Shown here piece after piece: positions 12,233 through 22,697 of a DNA stretch of 64,000 nucleotides (positions within the stretch are counted from its first letter, which is position 1; the number at the start of each line of letters is the position of its first letter). Origin of the DNA: Trichaptum fuscoviolaceum (Eukaryota > Basidiomycota > Agaricomycetes > Hymenochaetales > Trichaptaceae); NCBI GenBank assembly GCA_910574455.1, contig CAJSYZ010000005.1:4898001-4962000 (forward strand), written 5' to 3'. The notes beneath the pieces were generated by a model, which worked only from the letters and a program-made list of their open reading frames with translations, was not told the origin of the DNA and searched no databases. The translations under genes were made by a program, and so were the position numbers.

Positions 12233-13665
12233 ATGTCTGATACTGCCGTCATCAACCCACACAGCCAAGAAGGCCTCAAAGACTGGTTCGGGAGAGGATT
12301 AAATAGTCGTAGTAAAGTGAGTGCTAATTGTTGACTATCGAGCCTATCTGAATGTGAACGGTATTACACGCCAGTACTACAAACTTCCCGCCGATGGACG
12401 GGAGATGAATGTAAGAAGGTCCTCCAGTCCACTTTCCTCAGTGTCGCTCACTTCTCGAGCTACAGCGACTGTCATTACAGCACAGGATATGGAGACTCAT
12501 GGTTGGGGGGCTGTTCCCAAGAGAATCGGAACACGACATTCGCAAAGCACTTCGTCAAGCTGAGCGCTCCTCAAGACAACCGCATATCCTTGACATTGGC
12601 TCAGGGTCAGGAGTATGGTATGACCGCTCTTCGTTGGAGTTTGTACTCACGGAACTCACGGAACTAAATCCAGGGCGATCGAAATGGCGATGATGTTTCC
12701 TACCGCCAAAGTCATAGGCATTGATCTAATAGAAAGTAAACCATCGTGAGTGGACTAATTTGTGATATCGCGTCTAATCCTACACTGATCACCTTGATAC
12801 ATTGTGGTCATAGTCATAAACCACCTAACTGCAGGTAGGCCGATCAGTCCGTTCTATTTATGTTCTACTAATATACACGTTGGTAGCTTTCGCATAGCGG
12901 ATATCACCAAAGGCCTAGAAGAGTTTGAAGGAAAGTTTGATGTTATACACTGTCGTAGTGTAGCCGGACACGTTGGTGCATTTTCTTTACTAAAATTAGC
13001 ATTTTCACTGATTCTCAAAACTAGGTCACCGATGCTGTGGAACTTACTCGGATTATTGGGACATGCCTCAAACCTGGTTAGTCCTCTTCTCCGCTCTGTC
13101 CTAGATAAAGGAGTTGACCATGACCATTCCATTCTAGGAGGTGTATTCTTGTCTGCTGATGCCAATAAGGGGGTTTTCACTGCCGACAAGAAGCTCTGTA
13201 TTCCCGCATCCACGGACGGGCGAACTCCAAATGATGGAAGAAGCTGGTTTGCACGCTGGATGCTGGAAGTTACCGACCGATGGACATCGAAAGGTCACGC
13301 AAACACCGAAGGCGATAAGCTCAGCTCCCTGATACGCAATGATACGCAGTTCGAGCTATTAGGAGAGAAGGCATACTGGAGTCCCGTGAACTGGGATGGC
13401 GATGGTGTCCCAAACGGTTCGGAAATTGGAAGGCTGATGGTACTTAATGCGATTGTAAGTCATACACCTCAGATTAAATAGTACGGAAGTGTTTACCCGT
13501 CGCTTCTCTCAGGACTTTATGGAATCAAGCAAGCCTGCGCTGCTATCTGAAGAACTACCGAACCATGTGGTTGACTCCTGGATCAAGAACGTGCAAGATG
13601 AGATCATGGATCCATCGCAACATCTACTGATGAAATGGGTAGTGGCATGGGCGGTGAAGAGATAG
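12233..13665 (+). CDS. Class I SAM-dependent methyltransferase
   Basis: A seven-strand Rossmann methyltransferase using S-adenosylmethionine; the substrate is unknown. Nine exons close in phase: 12233..12316, 12375..12410, 12466..12617, 12674..12745, 12814..12834, 12887..12971, 13025..13076, 13138..13454, 13513..13665, giving 323 aa. Motif I is HILDIGSGSGVW (residues 80-91), the acidic end of strand two is VIGIDL, a post-II segment reads FRIADITKGLEEF, and motif IV-like FDVIHCRSV follows. A GGVFLSAD strand and a C-terminal half with SWFARWM, YWSPVNWDGDG and MKWVVAWAVKR complete a pattern I recognise as a common Agaricomycete family, distantly like LaeA/TAM-type methyltransferases. One small exon is 21 nt, and intron 6 uses a weak donor (GTTGGT). 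No other biosynthetic gene is adjacent. The family is sure; the substrate is not inferable. Confidence 0.9.
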
Positions 13666-15555
13666 TGACATCGCTGATGCGTAAATTTTATTCTCATACA
13701 CTCGTTACTGTCTATTGAGCGTGTCGGCATTCAGGCTGCTTCCTTTGAACGGATCGTCATTTTGGATATATGTAGCTTTTATACCAGGGGCATATGGATC
13801 TAGACTGATGTCTTGATAGTAATTTAAACTTTCTGAAAATTCTCGCATTCATCCTTTGCGTTTTCACCTTCTATTCTCTTCTCCCGTCTTCGCGAACTGC
13901 GATACACGGACTTCGAGGCAACTCCACAGGAACTGGAAGTCTAATAGCCTTCCCTCAGCATTAGACCCGAATGCATCTCACGGAGATACGATCTGCTCGA
14001 TAGGTCAAGGAGTGGAATCGCTAATAAGCAATTTCAATGCGATTACTCGAACAATTATCTTTCATGACGAAATCAAAGAACCTATTTGTAGTTCTCAGCG
14101 GTTCTAGACGGCGGAAGCGTCGAAAACTCGATATATTGCTTTGCTATGACACTTGTAACGAGTTCAGTGCCGTGATTCGAATTCCTCCGAAGCTCAAGCC
14201 TCACGGTGTGCCTAATTACGAGCTTGACAGCTGCAAAGGCTGAAGCTTGCGGAGAAAGTTCGGGTTTCATGTAGGCGTGGCCTGTGCGTATGTTTAGAGA
14301 GAAGATCAAGAAGCAGGAGATCTTGATGAAGACAGCACATCTTGGTGTCTAGAAGTATCATGAATCATAGTCATCTAGCCTTCGAAACTGGAGCAGACGA
14401 GAAGATTACGAGAAATAAGGGACTCAGAAGTCCAGAATCAATGGGATGTCGATGACCTTGAGCGTGATGGCGGCGGAAGTCGGACTTGGGTATAGCCCGG
14501 TCTGGATGCCAACTCTGTTAGAATATGGCCTCTCGCGATCGGATATATTAGATAAATTTCGTTCACTCTCCATACTGGGTCAAGATCTCTGAATGAAAAG
14601 GCAATATCAGTAAGGAAGTAAAGCATGCCAGTGATAATATAACCATCAATGGTACGATTCAAATGACATCATGTCTGAATGATGATATGTTATACTAATC
14701 TTAGCATTTACTCACCTCAGAATCATTTTCATGGATGCCAACTACTCTGCTATATCATTGTTCGAAAACTCAGGAATAACTTGCATACAGTAGATGAGTT
14801 ACTACAGTAGCTTTGCCGAGAAGCCGAATAATAACTGATTGTTCCGCCTGATCCGCCGCCGGCGCTTCGAGTTCAAGTTTGCTTGCCAGGTCACTCGGCC
14901 CCGAAGGTCCATGCCAAACCAGTAGTTTTGCTTTCCCTCGTTACTGATCAGAATGGCCTCAGTGTTCCGAGATCTGATACAACAATGAAAAATCCCGGCT
15001 AATTCAATCACCCACGAAAACTGTTGACGATTCAAGCCACCAACTTCGTAGTAGCTAAACGGGGTCCCATTGAACCTATGGCCCTTCATCATGATGATAA
15101 ACATCTCACCGACATTGTTCAAATAATCGAAATGTAAGCCCTCTTTTGTTTCGCAGCCTTTCAGGCACTTCGCAATGATCTTAATCCACTGACGAGCATT
15201 CGTAATGATCGTGAAATTAGAGCGCTGCACGCTGAGGGCATTCACAGTAGGCAGCCGCCGATCCCACTTCACTTCCGCTCGACATCCGCTTTCTTCCTGA
15301 ATTGCTACGAGCTTTGCGTGTATTGTGCACCCCTTGAACGGGACCAGGAGTGATAGTGATGAACTTTCCCATGGCTTTCGTTGGGGGGGCGTGGTCTGTT
15401 GAGGTTCAAGTTGCGTGATGCTTGTAGTACAGCATATGACTCAGGTGGGTTCGAGTTGCCCGCAAAGAACCTGAGGGCCAATTTATGTTACTTAGTTCTT
15501 CTTGCGCCCCATACACACCATATACCGTCAATCAGAGTCTCATCGCACACATAAT
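13666..15555. other. intergenic stretch, little coding signal
   Basis: Apart from the minus-strand orphan frame at 14802-15441 (listed separately), I see no supported gene. Frames such as those at 13856-14243 are short and unfamiliar. No repeats of note were found. The last ~100 bp should contain the promoter of the PhzF-like gene. Confidence 0.4.
14802..15441 (-). other. orphan open frame without an ATG near its 5' end
   Basis: An uninterrupted minus-strand reading frame of about 210 codons runs from a TGA near 15445 to the stop at 14802. It has no ATG in its upstream part; the first internal methionines lie far inside, near the GEMFIIMM segment. It encodes a fairly aromatic, basic protein (segments such as YYEVGGL, NYWFGMDL and a run KRRRRIRR near the C-terminus). 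I recognise no family. It may be an exon of a larger gene, a decayed gene, or chance. A splice acceptor upstream would be needed to supply a start. Confidence 0.25.
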
Positions 15556-16557
15556 ATGTCCCCAAGTCCCCTCCCTTACACAGTCGCCGACGCATTCACC
15601 AACAAACCCTTCAGCGGCAATCCCGCCGCAGTGATCGTGCTCAGAAACGGCCTCCAGCTCGCCGACAGCACCTCCCGCCTCATCGCCCGCGAGCTCAACC
15701 TCTCCGAAACAGCGTTCGTCACCCCGAAGCCCGACGACGACGCGGCCGGCAGCGCTTCTCTGACGTTTGGGCTGCGCTGGTTCACACCGCGCGTCGAGGT
15801 CGCGCTCTGCGGCCACGCAACCCTCGCGGCCGCACACGTCTTCTTCGCGGATCCCGACCTCGTTCCGCCGGCTGTCGCGGAGCTGCGCTTCGAGACGCGC
15901 AAGGCGGGCGTCCTCGTTGTCCGTCGTGCGCCGACAGGCGTCGGATACCAGATGCACTTCCCAGCGGGCACGACAGCGAAAGTGGACGACGCGGTTCTTG
16001 CGGGACAGATCGCACACGTCCTCAAGAGGGCCTTGGGCCCGGCGCACGCCGCTGCCTACATCGGCGCAGTACAAGAACATGCGTTTGCGGGCTACCTGTT
16101 GATCGACCTGGATGGTCCTGTGGATTTAGGAAAGATCGAAGTCAACCCAAGCGCCTTCGTGCGTTGTTTGTCTGTCTGAGTCCGTCCTCTCTTCCGGTGC
16201 TGACGCTAAATGGCACATTATATATCTCACTGGGCTTTACAGCTGGACCTCGCACCGCAGTACACGGTCATAATCGTGACGGCACACAGCTCCGATCCGT
16301 CGACGTCCTTCGTCTCGCGCGTCTTCGTGCCCGCAAACGGGATACCGGAGGACCCTGTCACGGGCTCGGCGCACTGCGTGCTCGGCCCATACTGGCACGC
16401 GAAGCTGCGGCTGCGTGCGGCGGATGTGATGCATGCGCGGCAGCTGAGCGAGCGCGGAGGCGACATTGGCGTGGTGTATGACCAAGAGACGGGAGTGTGT
16501 ACGCTCATAGGAGAGGCGGTGACAATTGCAAAGGGCGAGCTCAGCGCACTAATCTAA
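15556..16557 (+). CDS. PhzF-family isomerase/epimerase-like protein
   Basis: Member of the PhzF (phenazine biosynthesis protein F-like) family with a diaminopimelate-epimerase fold. In fungi the natural substrate is usually unknown. Two exons, 15556..16158 and 16243..16557, join in phase to 305 aa, a normal length. Family motifs: GNPAAV near residue 21, the catalytic-type Glu51 in LSETAF, CGHATLAA, and near the C-terminus EDPVTGSAHC with GERGGDI-like and GEAVTIAKGEL segments. The ATG at 15556 places the strand YTVADAF right at the N-terminus as in homologues; an upstream in-frame ATG at 15502 would add an unlikely extension. Codon use is very GC-rich, as in the FET3/FTR1 genes that follow. 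It ends 393 bp before the convergent ferroxidase gene. No phenazine pathway is implied. Confidence 0.93.
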
Positions 16558-16950
16558 ATAAAGTCACACAGAGAAAGGTACTTGTATGTATATTAACAAG
16601 AGACGGGGGCGCAAGAACGAGTATGGTGGTGTGGAGGAGCCAGTAATGTTGTCGAGATACTCAACTCAGGACATATAAAATCCACTAAATTTGTCTTTTA
16701 TTTGAAGTGGTAAGCACAAGGAAAGGGAGGTGCTTGGGATGTTTGATGTTTTTCTTTCTAGGATCCAGTACGACAGAATGATTAACTATTCAAGTTTAAA
16801 ACAAGGCTGAATGAGAGATGTCATAGAAAGGTCGTGAAAGGAGGTAATAAGCAGATAATTTGGGTAGAGGAGGAGATGCACCATCAAAGCAGAGAAAATC
16901 AAAAAAAAAACCGACTAAAAAGAAAGCAGTAATGAAAACAATGGAACGTA

Positions 16951-19162
16951 TCACGACCGGAACCGCCTCAGGAACCCGCCCCTTGCCTCCTTCGCGTCCA
17001 TCTTGCGCACCGTCGCCTCCTGTACCTCCTCGTCCGACAGGCGCTCGCCCAGGGCGTACCAGCTCACCGTCGCCATCCCCAGCACCGCCGTCAGCACGCA
17101 CCCCGCCATCGCGCCGATCCCTTTACTGTGCCAGCCGTTGTTCTGCAGGTACGGGCCGAGCGCGAGCCCCGTGAGGTCTGTGCTCGAGGCGCGCCCCGCG
17201 GCGTTCCCCTGCGTGCCGAGCCCGAGCTGCGCGCACTGGTCCGCGACGAACGCGGGTATGGCCGAGTAGGACGTGTTGGAGGCGACGATGGCGGCGGGCG
17301 CGGACACGAGCGTGACGGCGAGCCCGGCCTCGAGGTGCCACTCGATGTGGCAGTGGAAGAACCACGCGCCCGGGTTGTCGGCGCGGAAGCGCAGCGTCGC
17401 GCTCGTCCCCGACTGCACCTGCACGGTGTCGCGGCGCACGGGGTTCGCCTGCCCTTCCTCCAGCGGCGGGTTCAGCGTCGGGTCGTCTGAGGTGTAGTCC
17501 GTCGCGCGGTGCACGATCTGGAACTTGTGCCCGTGCAGATGGCTGGATGAGAGTTAATAAGAGTGAGTCGGAGAGAAGATGGGGAGGCGCCACGCACAAA
17601 GGATGTTTCCCCGCATCGCTGTTCATGACCACCAAATCCACGGTCTCGCCCTGCTCCAGGATGAAATTCCAGGGACCATATGCCCCCGCGACGTCCGCGC
17701 TACCCGCGCCGGCGACGGCGTCGAGGGTGAGCGCGCTGAGGATCGTCGGGACCTGCGGGGTGTTGTACGTGATGTCGTTGAAGAACGCGCGGTTCGTCCC
17801 CGCCGTCGTCGTGTCGAAGACGACGAGGAGCGGGATGGTGTGGTTCGCCGGCGGGAGCTGCGCCTCGGCGGGGATCGGCACGAGCGCGGTGTCGTTCACG
17901 TCGTGGTATCCGTCTGCGCCGAGCGGGCCGAGGTCGGTGAGCGCGGCGGACGCGGCGTAGGTGATCGAGGACGTGATGTCTGCGCGGGGTGGGCTGTCAG
18001 TTGCATGGACGTCAATAAGCGATAGATGGGATGGGAAACGCACTGGGCATGAGCGCGTCGGGGACGGTGTCGAACATGTCGGTGTCCATGTTGGCGTGGA
18101 TGGCCCAGTTGGCAGAGGTGTCGTTGCGTGCGGTGACGAGGACGGAGTAGCGCTGGGCGACGGTGAGCGACATGACGTCGATCGGGGACTCTTCCACGTC
18201 CGTCTAATCTCACAGTTTTCGGTGAGTATGTTGCGCCCGTCTACCAGATAAAATAAACAAATACGCACGCCGTCGACCTCGATAATGCGCATGTCATGGC
18301 CATCGATCCAGAAGAAGAACGCGGAGAACGCAGAGACGTTGATGACGCGCAGCCTGTACGTCTTGCCCGGCTCGAAGGGGAGCGTCGCGTTCTCGTTGAA
18401 CCCGCTCAGGTACGTCGTGTTCTGCGCGAAGTAGATGAGCCCGGAGTCCGGGACGGGCTCGGCGCCGCCGGGGTTCGCGATGCTGAGGAAGTGGTCGGCG
18501 AGCGGCGCGTGCTCGTCGTGGTACCAGTCGGCGAGGATGACGGTGAACTCGGCGTCGTAGCTGTGCACTTCGGCGGGCGGGTGGAGGAGGAGGGGCGTGC
18601 GCAGGCCGTCGGCGTATTGGCCCTGTGGGGTGTGAGATGGAGAGGCAAGAGCCGCAGAGGGGGAGAGGTACCTTGTAGTGCGAGTGCGCCCAGTATGTGC
18701 CCCACTGGCCGGAGGTGTCGACCGGGACGACGTATGTGAATGTCTCTCCCGGTGGGATACCGCTACAAGTCATTGAAGTGAGCTTAGCGTATGAGAGAGG
18801 AGAGGGAGACAGACCATTGGGTGACGCCGACAGCGCCGTCGTACCAGCTGAGGTTGCTGAAGAACATGCCGTGGTGGTGCACGGCCGTCGGCTGGTCGAG
18901 CGAGTTGAGAACGTGGAGGATGAGCGTGTCGTTCGTGCTGACGTCCAGCGGCGGTGGTCTGTATTCCATTAGTGATGAGGGCGGCATAGTATGGCAAAGA
19001 GAGGACGTACGGCCAGGTGCCATTGACGCCGATGACACGCCGAGGGAAGAGCCCGTCGGGGTTGACGTCCTCGACGTAGGTGACGTTCCACCACTGCTCA
19101 TTCACGCCGGCCAGCGCGAGGCCAGCGAGCGTCAGCGGTAGTGCGAGGAAGAGCTGGTGCAT
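16951..19162 (-). CDS. FET3: Fet3-type multicopper ferroxidase
   Basis: Plasma-membrane multicopper oxidase that oxidises Fe(II) to Fe(III) on the cell surface for import by Ftr1. Exons on the minus strand: 19011..19162, 18815..18958, 18672..18762, 18269..18622, 18044..18203, 17598..17979, 16951..17542; all phases close, 624 aa. A hydrophobic signal peptide at residues 1-20 is followed by three cupredoxin domains. Copper motifs: VHHHGMF, WAHSHY, HPFHLHGHKF and FHCHIEWHLEAG. Several N-x-T/S sites fit a secreted enzyme. A C-terminal hydrophobic helix (GAMAGCVLTAVLGMATVSW) followed by a charged ~30-residue tail marks the membrane-anchored Fet3 type rather than secreted laccase. It is transcribed divergently from FTR1 across 1.1 kb, the classic fungal layout for co-regulated high-affinity iron uptake, and the shared promoter holds several ATCWGATAA motifs. 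Confidence 0.95.
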
Positions 19163-19334
19163 GTTGTGCCCTTTTTTTAAAAAGTAACCAGAGACCAGAG
19201 GCAAGACCAAGTCAGCTAGCTAAAGTGCCTAGGGACGTCGACACCGGGCGACAGACGACGAGCAGCGCAGGCGGAGTGGAGGGGACGGAGGGAGCAGGAG
19301 GGAGGCAAAGGAGGAGGGTAGGCGACTTATCTAT

Positions 19335-19343
19335 ATCTGATAA
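19335..19343 (+). promoter_or_regulatory. GATA site, FET3-proximal
   Basis: Perfect ATCTGATAA on the plus strand, about 170 bp upstream of the FET3 start codon. Matches the iron-responsive GATA consensus ATCWGATAA. Confidence 0.6.
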
Positions 19344-19824
19344 TGGCGATCAGGCAGGTAGGACCCGGGACCTGAACACCGACAGCGAAAAATTGCCTCT
19401 TGCTCGCACCTTTTTTGCGAAACTAAGGACCGAATGCCGATGATATCCGAGTCTGCTCTCGCTCAGCCAAGAACGAAAAAATAACAGAAAAAAAGGTTGA
19501 AAAGCGAATTGGAGCTCTTCGCAGGTTGACTGGTCAAACGCAAGTCCTTAGCCCATATGCAGCGCGCCCTACGTGTCCTCGGAGCAAACAGCACATCGTG
19601 CTTCACGCTGCACATGTTCGCTGGACGGGCCATATGCCAGTGATGACCAAATGCGACTTGAGGGACTTCGCGAACCATTCACGGCGGCGAGGGCTGCAGT
19701 TTGTATACTACATGCCGAGCGACTAAAAGCTGAGTATCAGTGGGCGTCGGCGTCTGTCAGTACCCAACAGAAAACTTTAGCCGAGGGAACCAAATCTAAT
19801 CTAAAGATACGCCAAACATTAATC

Positions 19825-19833
19825 TTATCAGAT
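19825..19833 (-). promoter_or_regulatory. GATA site
   Basis: TTATCAGAT on the plus strand, so ATCTGATAA on the minus strand; a perfect match to ATCWGATAA. It forms a loose pair with the site 20 bp downstream. Confidence 0.55.
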
Positions 19834-19852
19834 GCTCAAGTGACCCCACTTC

Positions 19853-19861
19853 TTATCAGAT
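19853..19861 (-). promoter_or_regulatory. GATA site
   Basis: TTATCAGAT on the plus strand (ATCTGATAA on minus), a perfect match. A third core, TTATC at 19872-19876, follows 11 bp later, making a small cluster. Confidence 0.55.
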
Positions 19862-20116
19862 GATACAGTTCTTATCAGGGAAGCGTCTGATTGGGTACTA
19901 AACATGTGCAATGGATCTTCCTTTGTATGCGCCGAGGAGTGCACGATGAAGAATTGAATACCCGAGTCCTTTGGCCTTCAGTCTATTCTGCTCGTCATAT
20001 CAATATTTACTTTACAGCAAACAGTCTTATATTCATGTCAGTACAGTAAGAAGCACGAAATTTTACTACCGGTCGGCGAGGGATCTTTCGGGGTCCTCCC
20101 AGCGAAGATCTACAAG

Positions 20117-20125
20117 TTATCAGAT
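20117..20125 (-). promoter_or_regulatory. GATA site, FTR1-proximal
   Basis: TTATCAGAT on the plus strand (ATCTGATAA on minus), about 140 bp upstream of the FTR1 start codon. Perfect consensus match, 12 bp from the next site. Confidence 0.6.
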
Positions 20126-20137
20126 GATTGATGGCTA

Positions 20138-20148
20138 TTATCAGATAA
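20138..20148. promoter_or_regulatory. double-strand (palindromic) GATA site, FTR1-proximal
   Basis: TTATCAGATAA reads as a GATAA core on both strands and contains ATCAGATAA on plus and ATCTGATAA on minus. It lies about 120 bp upstream of the FTR1 ATG and is the strongest candidate operator of the region. Confidence 0.65.
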
Positions 20149-20267
20149 GTCCGAAAGGCTCCGTCCGATCCTTCCAGTCCTTTTTCTATATCTGATATGA
20201 CATTCTCCCTGCTCCCCTCCTTCCCCTCATCCCCCCTTGTCCGTCGCCTCACATCCTTGAAGGAAAG

Positions 20268-22200
20268 ATGACCGTGTTCTCCGTGCCCATCTTCTTCATC
20301 GTCTTCCGCGAGACCCTCGAGGCCGCCATCATCGTCTCCGTCCTCCTTGGCCTCGTCGAGCAGATCGTGCGCGGCAAGGACGACAAAGGTCCGTCCGTTT
20401 CACTGTCAAGCTAGGCCTGAACTGAACTCACACACACGCACTGGCAGGCATCTTCATCACCGACTGGCGGCACCCCAACCATCCCGAGCACGCCGCGTAC
20501 CTCGCGAACGAAAAGCAGAAGGCCGACGACAAGGCCGCCGCCGCCGTCGCTGCTCCTGGCGACGTCCCTGAGCTGCGCAAGACGGATGAGGGCAGCTCAG
20601 ACGGGGCGAGCGAGGACGCGGAGGGCCTGCGCGAGGTTGAGGCGCGCAAGTTGATCCGGCGGCTCAGAATCCAAGTACGTTCCTTCCCCCTTCCCCTCCT
20701 CATGCTCACCAACCACAAACAGATCTTCCTCGGCTCGCTCGCCGGGCTCTTCATCGCGCTCGCCATCGGCGCCGCCTTCATCGCCGTCTGGTTCACACAG
20801 GCGTCGGACCTGTGGACCAAGTCCGAGGAGCTCTGGGAGGGCATCTTCTCGCTCGTCGCCGCGCTCATCATCCTCGTCATGGGCATCACCATGCTCAAGC
20901 TCGACCGCGCGCGCGCAAAGTGGTCCGTCAAGCTCGCCCGCGCCTTCGACAAGTCGCGCGCGACGCACGAGCGCGGCGGCCGTGCGGGCCGCTGGGTCCT
21001 GTTCCTGCTCCCGTTCATCACCGTGCTGCGCGAGGGCCTCGAGGCCGTCGTGTTCGTCGGCGGCGTCTCCCTCGGCCAGAGCGCGCGTGCGATCCCGCTC
21101 GCGGCGGTCGTCGGTATCGTCTGCGGCCTCGTGTGCGGGTTCATCATCTATGCGTTTGCGAGTCGTGCCAGTTGCGTACCCTTTTCTTTTCTTCTCATTT
21201 CCTTGCGTTTTTTTTTGTCTGCATATATGCGTATACGGACTGACCTTTACCTTCTGCTTCTTTGGGCCTTTCGGCGAATAAACAGCGTTGACGGCCTTCC
21301 TGATCATCATGACCAACTTCATCCTCCTCATCGGCGCAGGCCTCTTCTCGAAAGCCGTCGGCAACTTCCAGACATACGAGTTCAACCACCTGTGCGTACC
21401 TCCTCCCCTCTATTCTGCCCTGTCCCTGTCCCTTCTCCACACATGCACACTCGCTAACCCAAGCTCGTATATCGCGCGCCGAACACAACAATATGCATAT
21501 GTGCATATGTGAAACCCCCTCCTTCTAAACCAATGTTGCCTCCCCCCCCTTTGGATCTGCAAAATCGAACTGAACCGAACCGAATCACAGGCTCGGCGCA
21601 GATGTGGACGACGCAGGCGGGGACGGCCCGGGCTCGTTCGACGTGCGCGGCAGCGTATGGCACCTCGACTGCTGCAACCCGGAAAACAAGCTCGACGGCC
21701 AGGGCTGGAGCATCTTCAACGCCCTCTTCGGGTGGACGAACAGCGCGACGCGTGAGTTCTTTCTTTCTGGCGCGCTGGACCCTCTCCGCATAGCCTACGC
21801 TCGAAGCGCGATCGCTGACCTTTTCGTTTTATTTTTATTTTTATTTCTTTTAATGATCGATGGTCGCTTGCTCGCTTGCACGGACTGTGTCTGTCCCGGT
21901 CGCATGAAATACCTTGGCGCGATCACCCCCACTCGCTCGCCCGCCGCTCGTGGACGGAACCCGCACCGCAAACGACCCACAGTCGGCACGGTCCTGAGCT
22001 ACGTCTTCTACTGGCTCCTCGCCATCGCGATCCTCGTCTACCTCAAGTTCACCGAGGGCCGCACGACGCTGCTCGGCCGCGAGAGCGCCGCCGGGCGCGC
22101 CAGACGCGTCAAGAGGGAGGAGACGCACGGGCAGCTCCAGGAACTGAGTACGCACGGTGCCGGGGACGGGGAGAAGGCGGGTGCAGAGCTCCCGAGGTAG
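20268..22200 (+). CDS. FTR1: Ftr1-type high-affinity iron permease
   Basis: Plasma-membrane permease that takes up Fe(III) produced by its partner ferroxidase Fet3. Exons: 20268..20388, 20448..20674, 20723..21170, 21286..21391, 21591..21751, 21983..22200; phases close, 426 aa. Both iron-binding motifs are present: RETLE at residues 14-18 in the first helix and REGLE at 219-223 in the fourth. About seven hydrophobic helices can be seen, including VFSVPIFFIVF, the AGLFIALAIGAAFIAVW stretch, FSLVAALIILVMGI, AVVGIVCGLVCGFIIYAF, TAFLIIMTNFILLIGAGLF and SYVFYWLLAIAILVYLKF. A charged loop of ~70 residues follows helix 1. The C-terminal tail is polar. Introns of 115, 199 and 231 bp are long for this window. 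Divergent from FET3 with shared GATA motifs, so co-expression under iron limitation is expected. Confidence 0.96.
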
Positions 22201-22697
22201 ATCTTTGGTCATTCGATAGGCCCCCGCCCGGGGCCGGGTTACTCGCTGCCTACCGCGAGCCCGGAAATCACTCTCACACATATACATATCTTCTTCTATC
22301 TTCTCTTCTCTTCCGATGGTATCTCCTCCGTACACCCATATTGCATCCAACATATGTCCCCTCCGCTGCTGTTCTTATTTTCCATTCTGACTAATCTGAT
22401 TTCACGTATCTTTCACGGGTTTTGTTTTCTTCTTTCTAATTATCATGTTCATGACGTGAGGTGGAGTGGTACCGTAGGTAGAAGGTACTGTACTGAGTTG
22501 TAGATGTAAAACTCGAACCACCCTTCTTAACTACGCCCGTTCATCCGGAGCTACAGTGTATAATGTGAGGCATGTCGAGCAGTGATGGGCAGTCTGCAGC
22601 ATTGTGGGCTGAGCATCCCACGAGCGCAGGAGACACGAAAGAAGAAAAGAAAAAAAAAAGAATCCGCATCCACACATCTCCATGCCCATGACCAGTA
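22201..22697. other. intergenic, convergent 3' regions
   Basis: Between the stop codons of FTR1 (+) and the membrane-protein gene (-). Pyrimidine-rich plus-strand sequence follows the FTR1 stop, fitting a 3' UTR. No gene, repeat or structured RNA was recognised. Confidence 0.5.

Larger units (their letters stand above)
19163..20267. promoter_or_regulatory. shared divergent FET3/FTR1 promoter with iron-type GATA motifs
   Basis: This 1.1 kb region separates the two start codons of the iron-uptake pair. It contains at least five perfect copies of ATCWGATAA on either strand (19335, 19825, 19853, 20117, 20138), the extended site bound by the fungal GATA repressors of iron uptake (Urbs1/SRE/Sfu1 type). 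One of them, 20138-20148, matches on both strands. A near match sits at 20190-20198 and a core GATAA at 19872-19876. Three of the perfect sites are within 450 bp of the FTR1 start codon. Repression in iron-replete cells is expected from the family; it is not shown by sequence alone. Confidence 0.7.

Noticed and set aside
16227..16508. Frames on both strands over the second PhzF exon
   Set aside because: GC-rich shadows; the EDPVTGSAHC motif fixes the plus-strand frame.
17123..18568. 481-codon minus-strand open frame
   Set aside because: It crosses several FET3 introns and partly runs in a wrong frame of GC-rich coding DNA; the spliced model explains the region better and gives all copper motifs.
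20428..21385. Long minus-strand frames opposite FTR1
   Set aside because: Antisense shadows of GC-rich FTR1 exons; composition biased, no domain, and FTR1 on the plus strand is certain.
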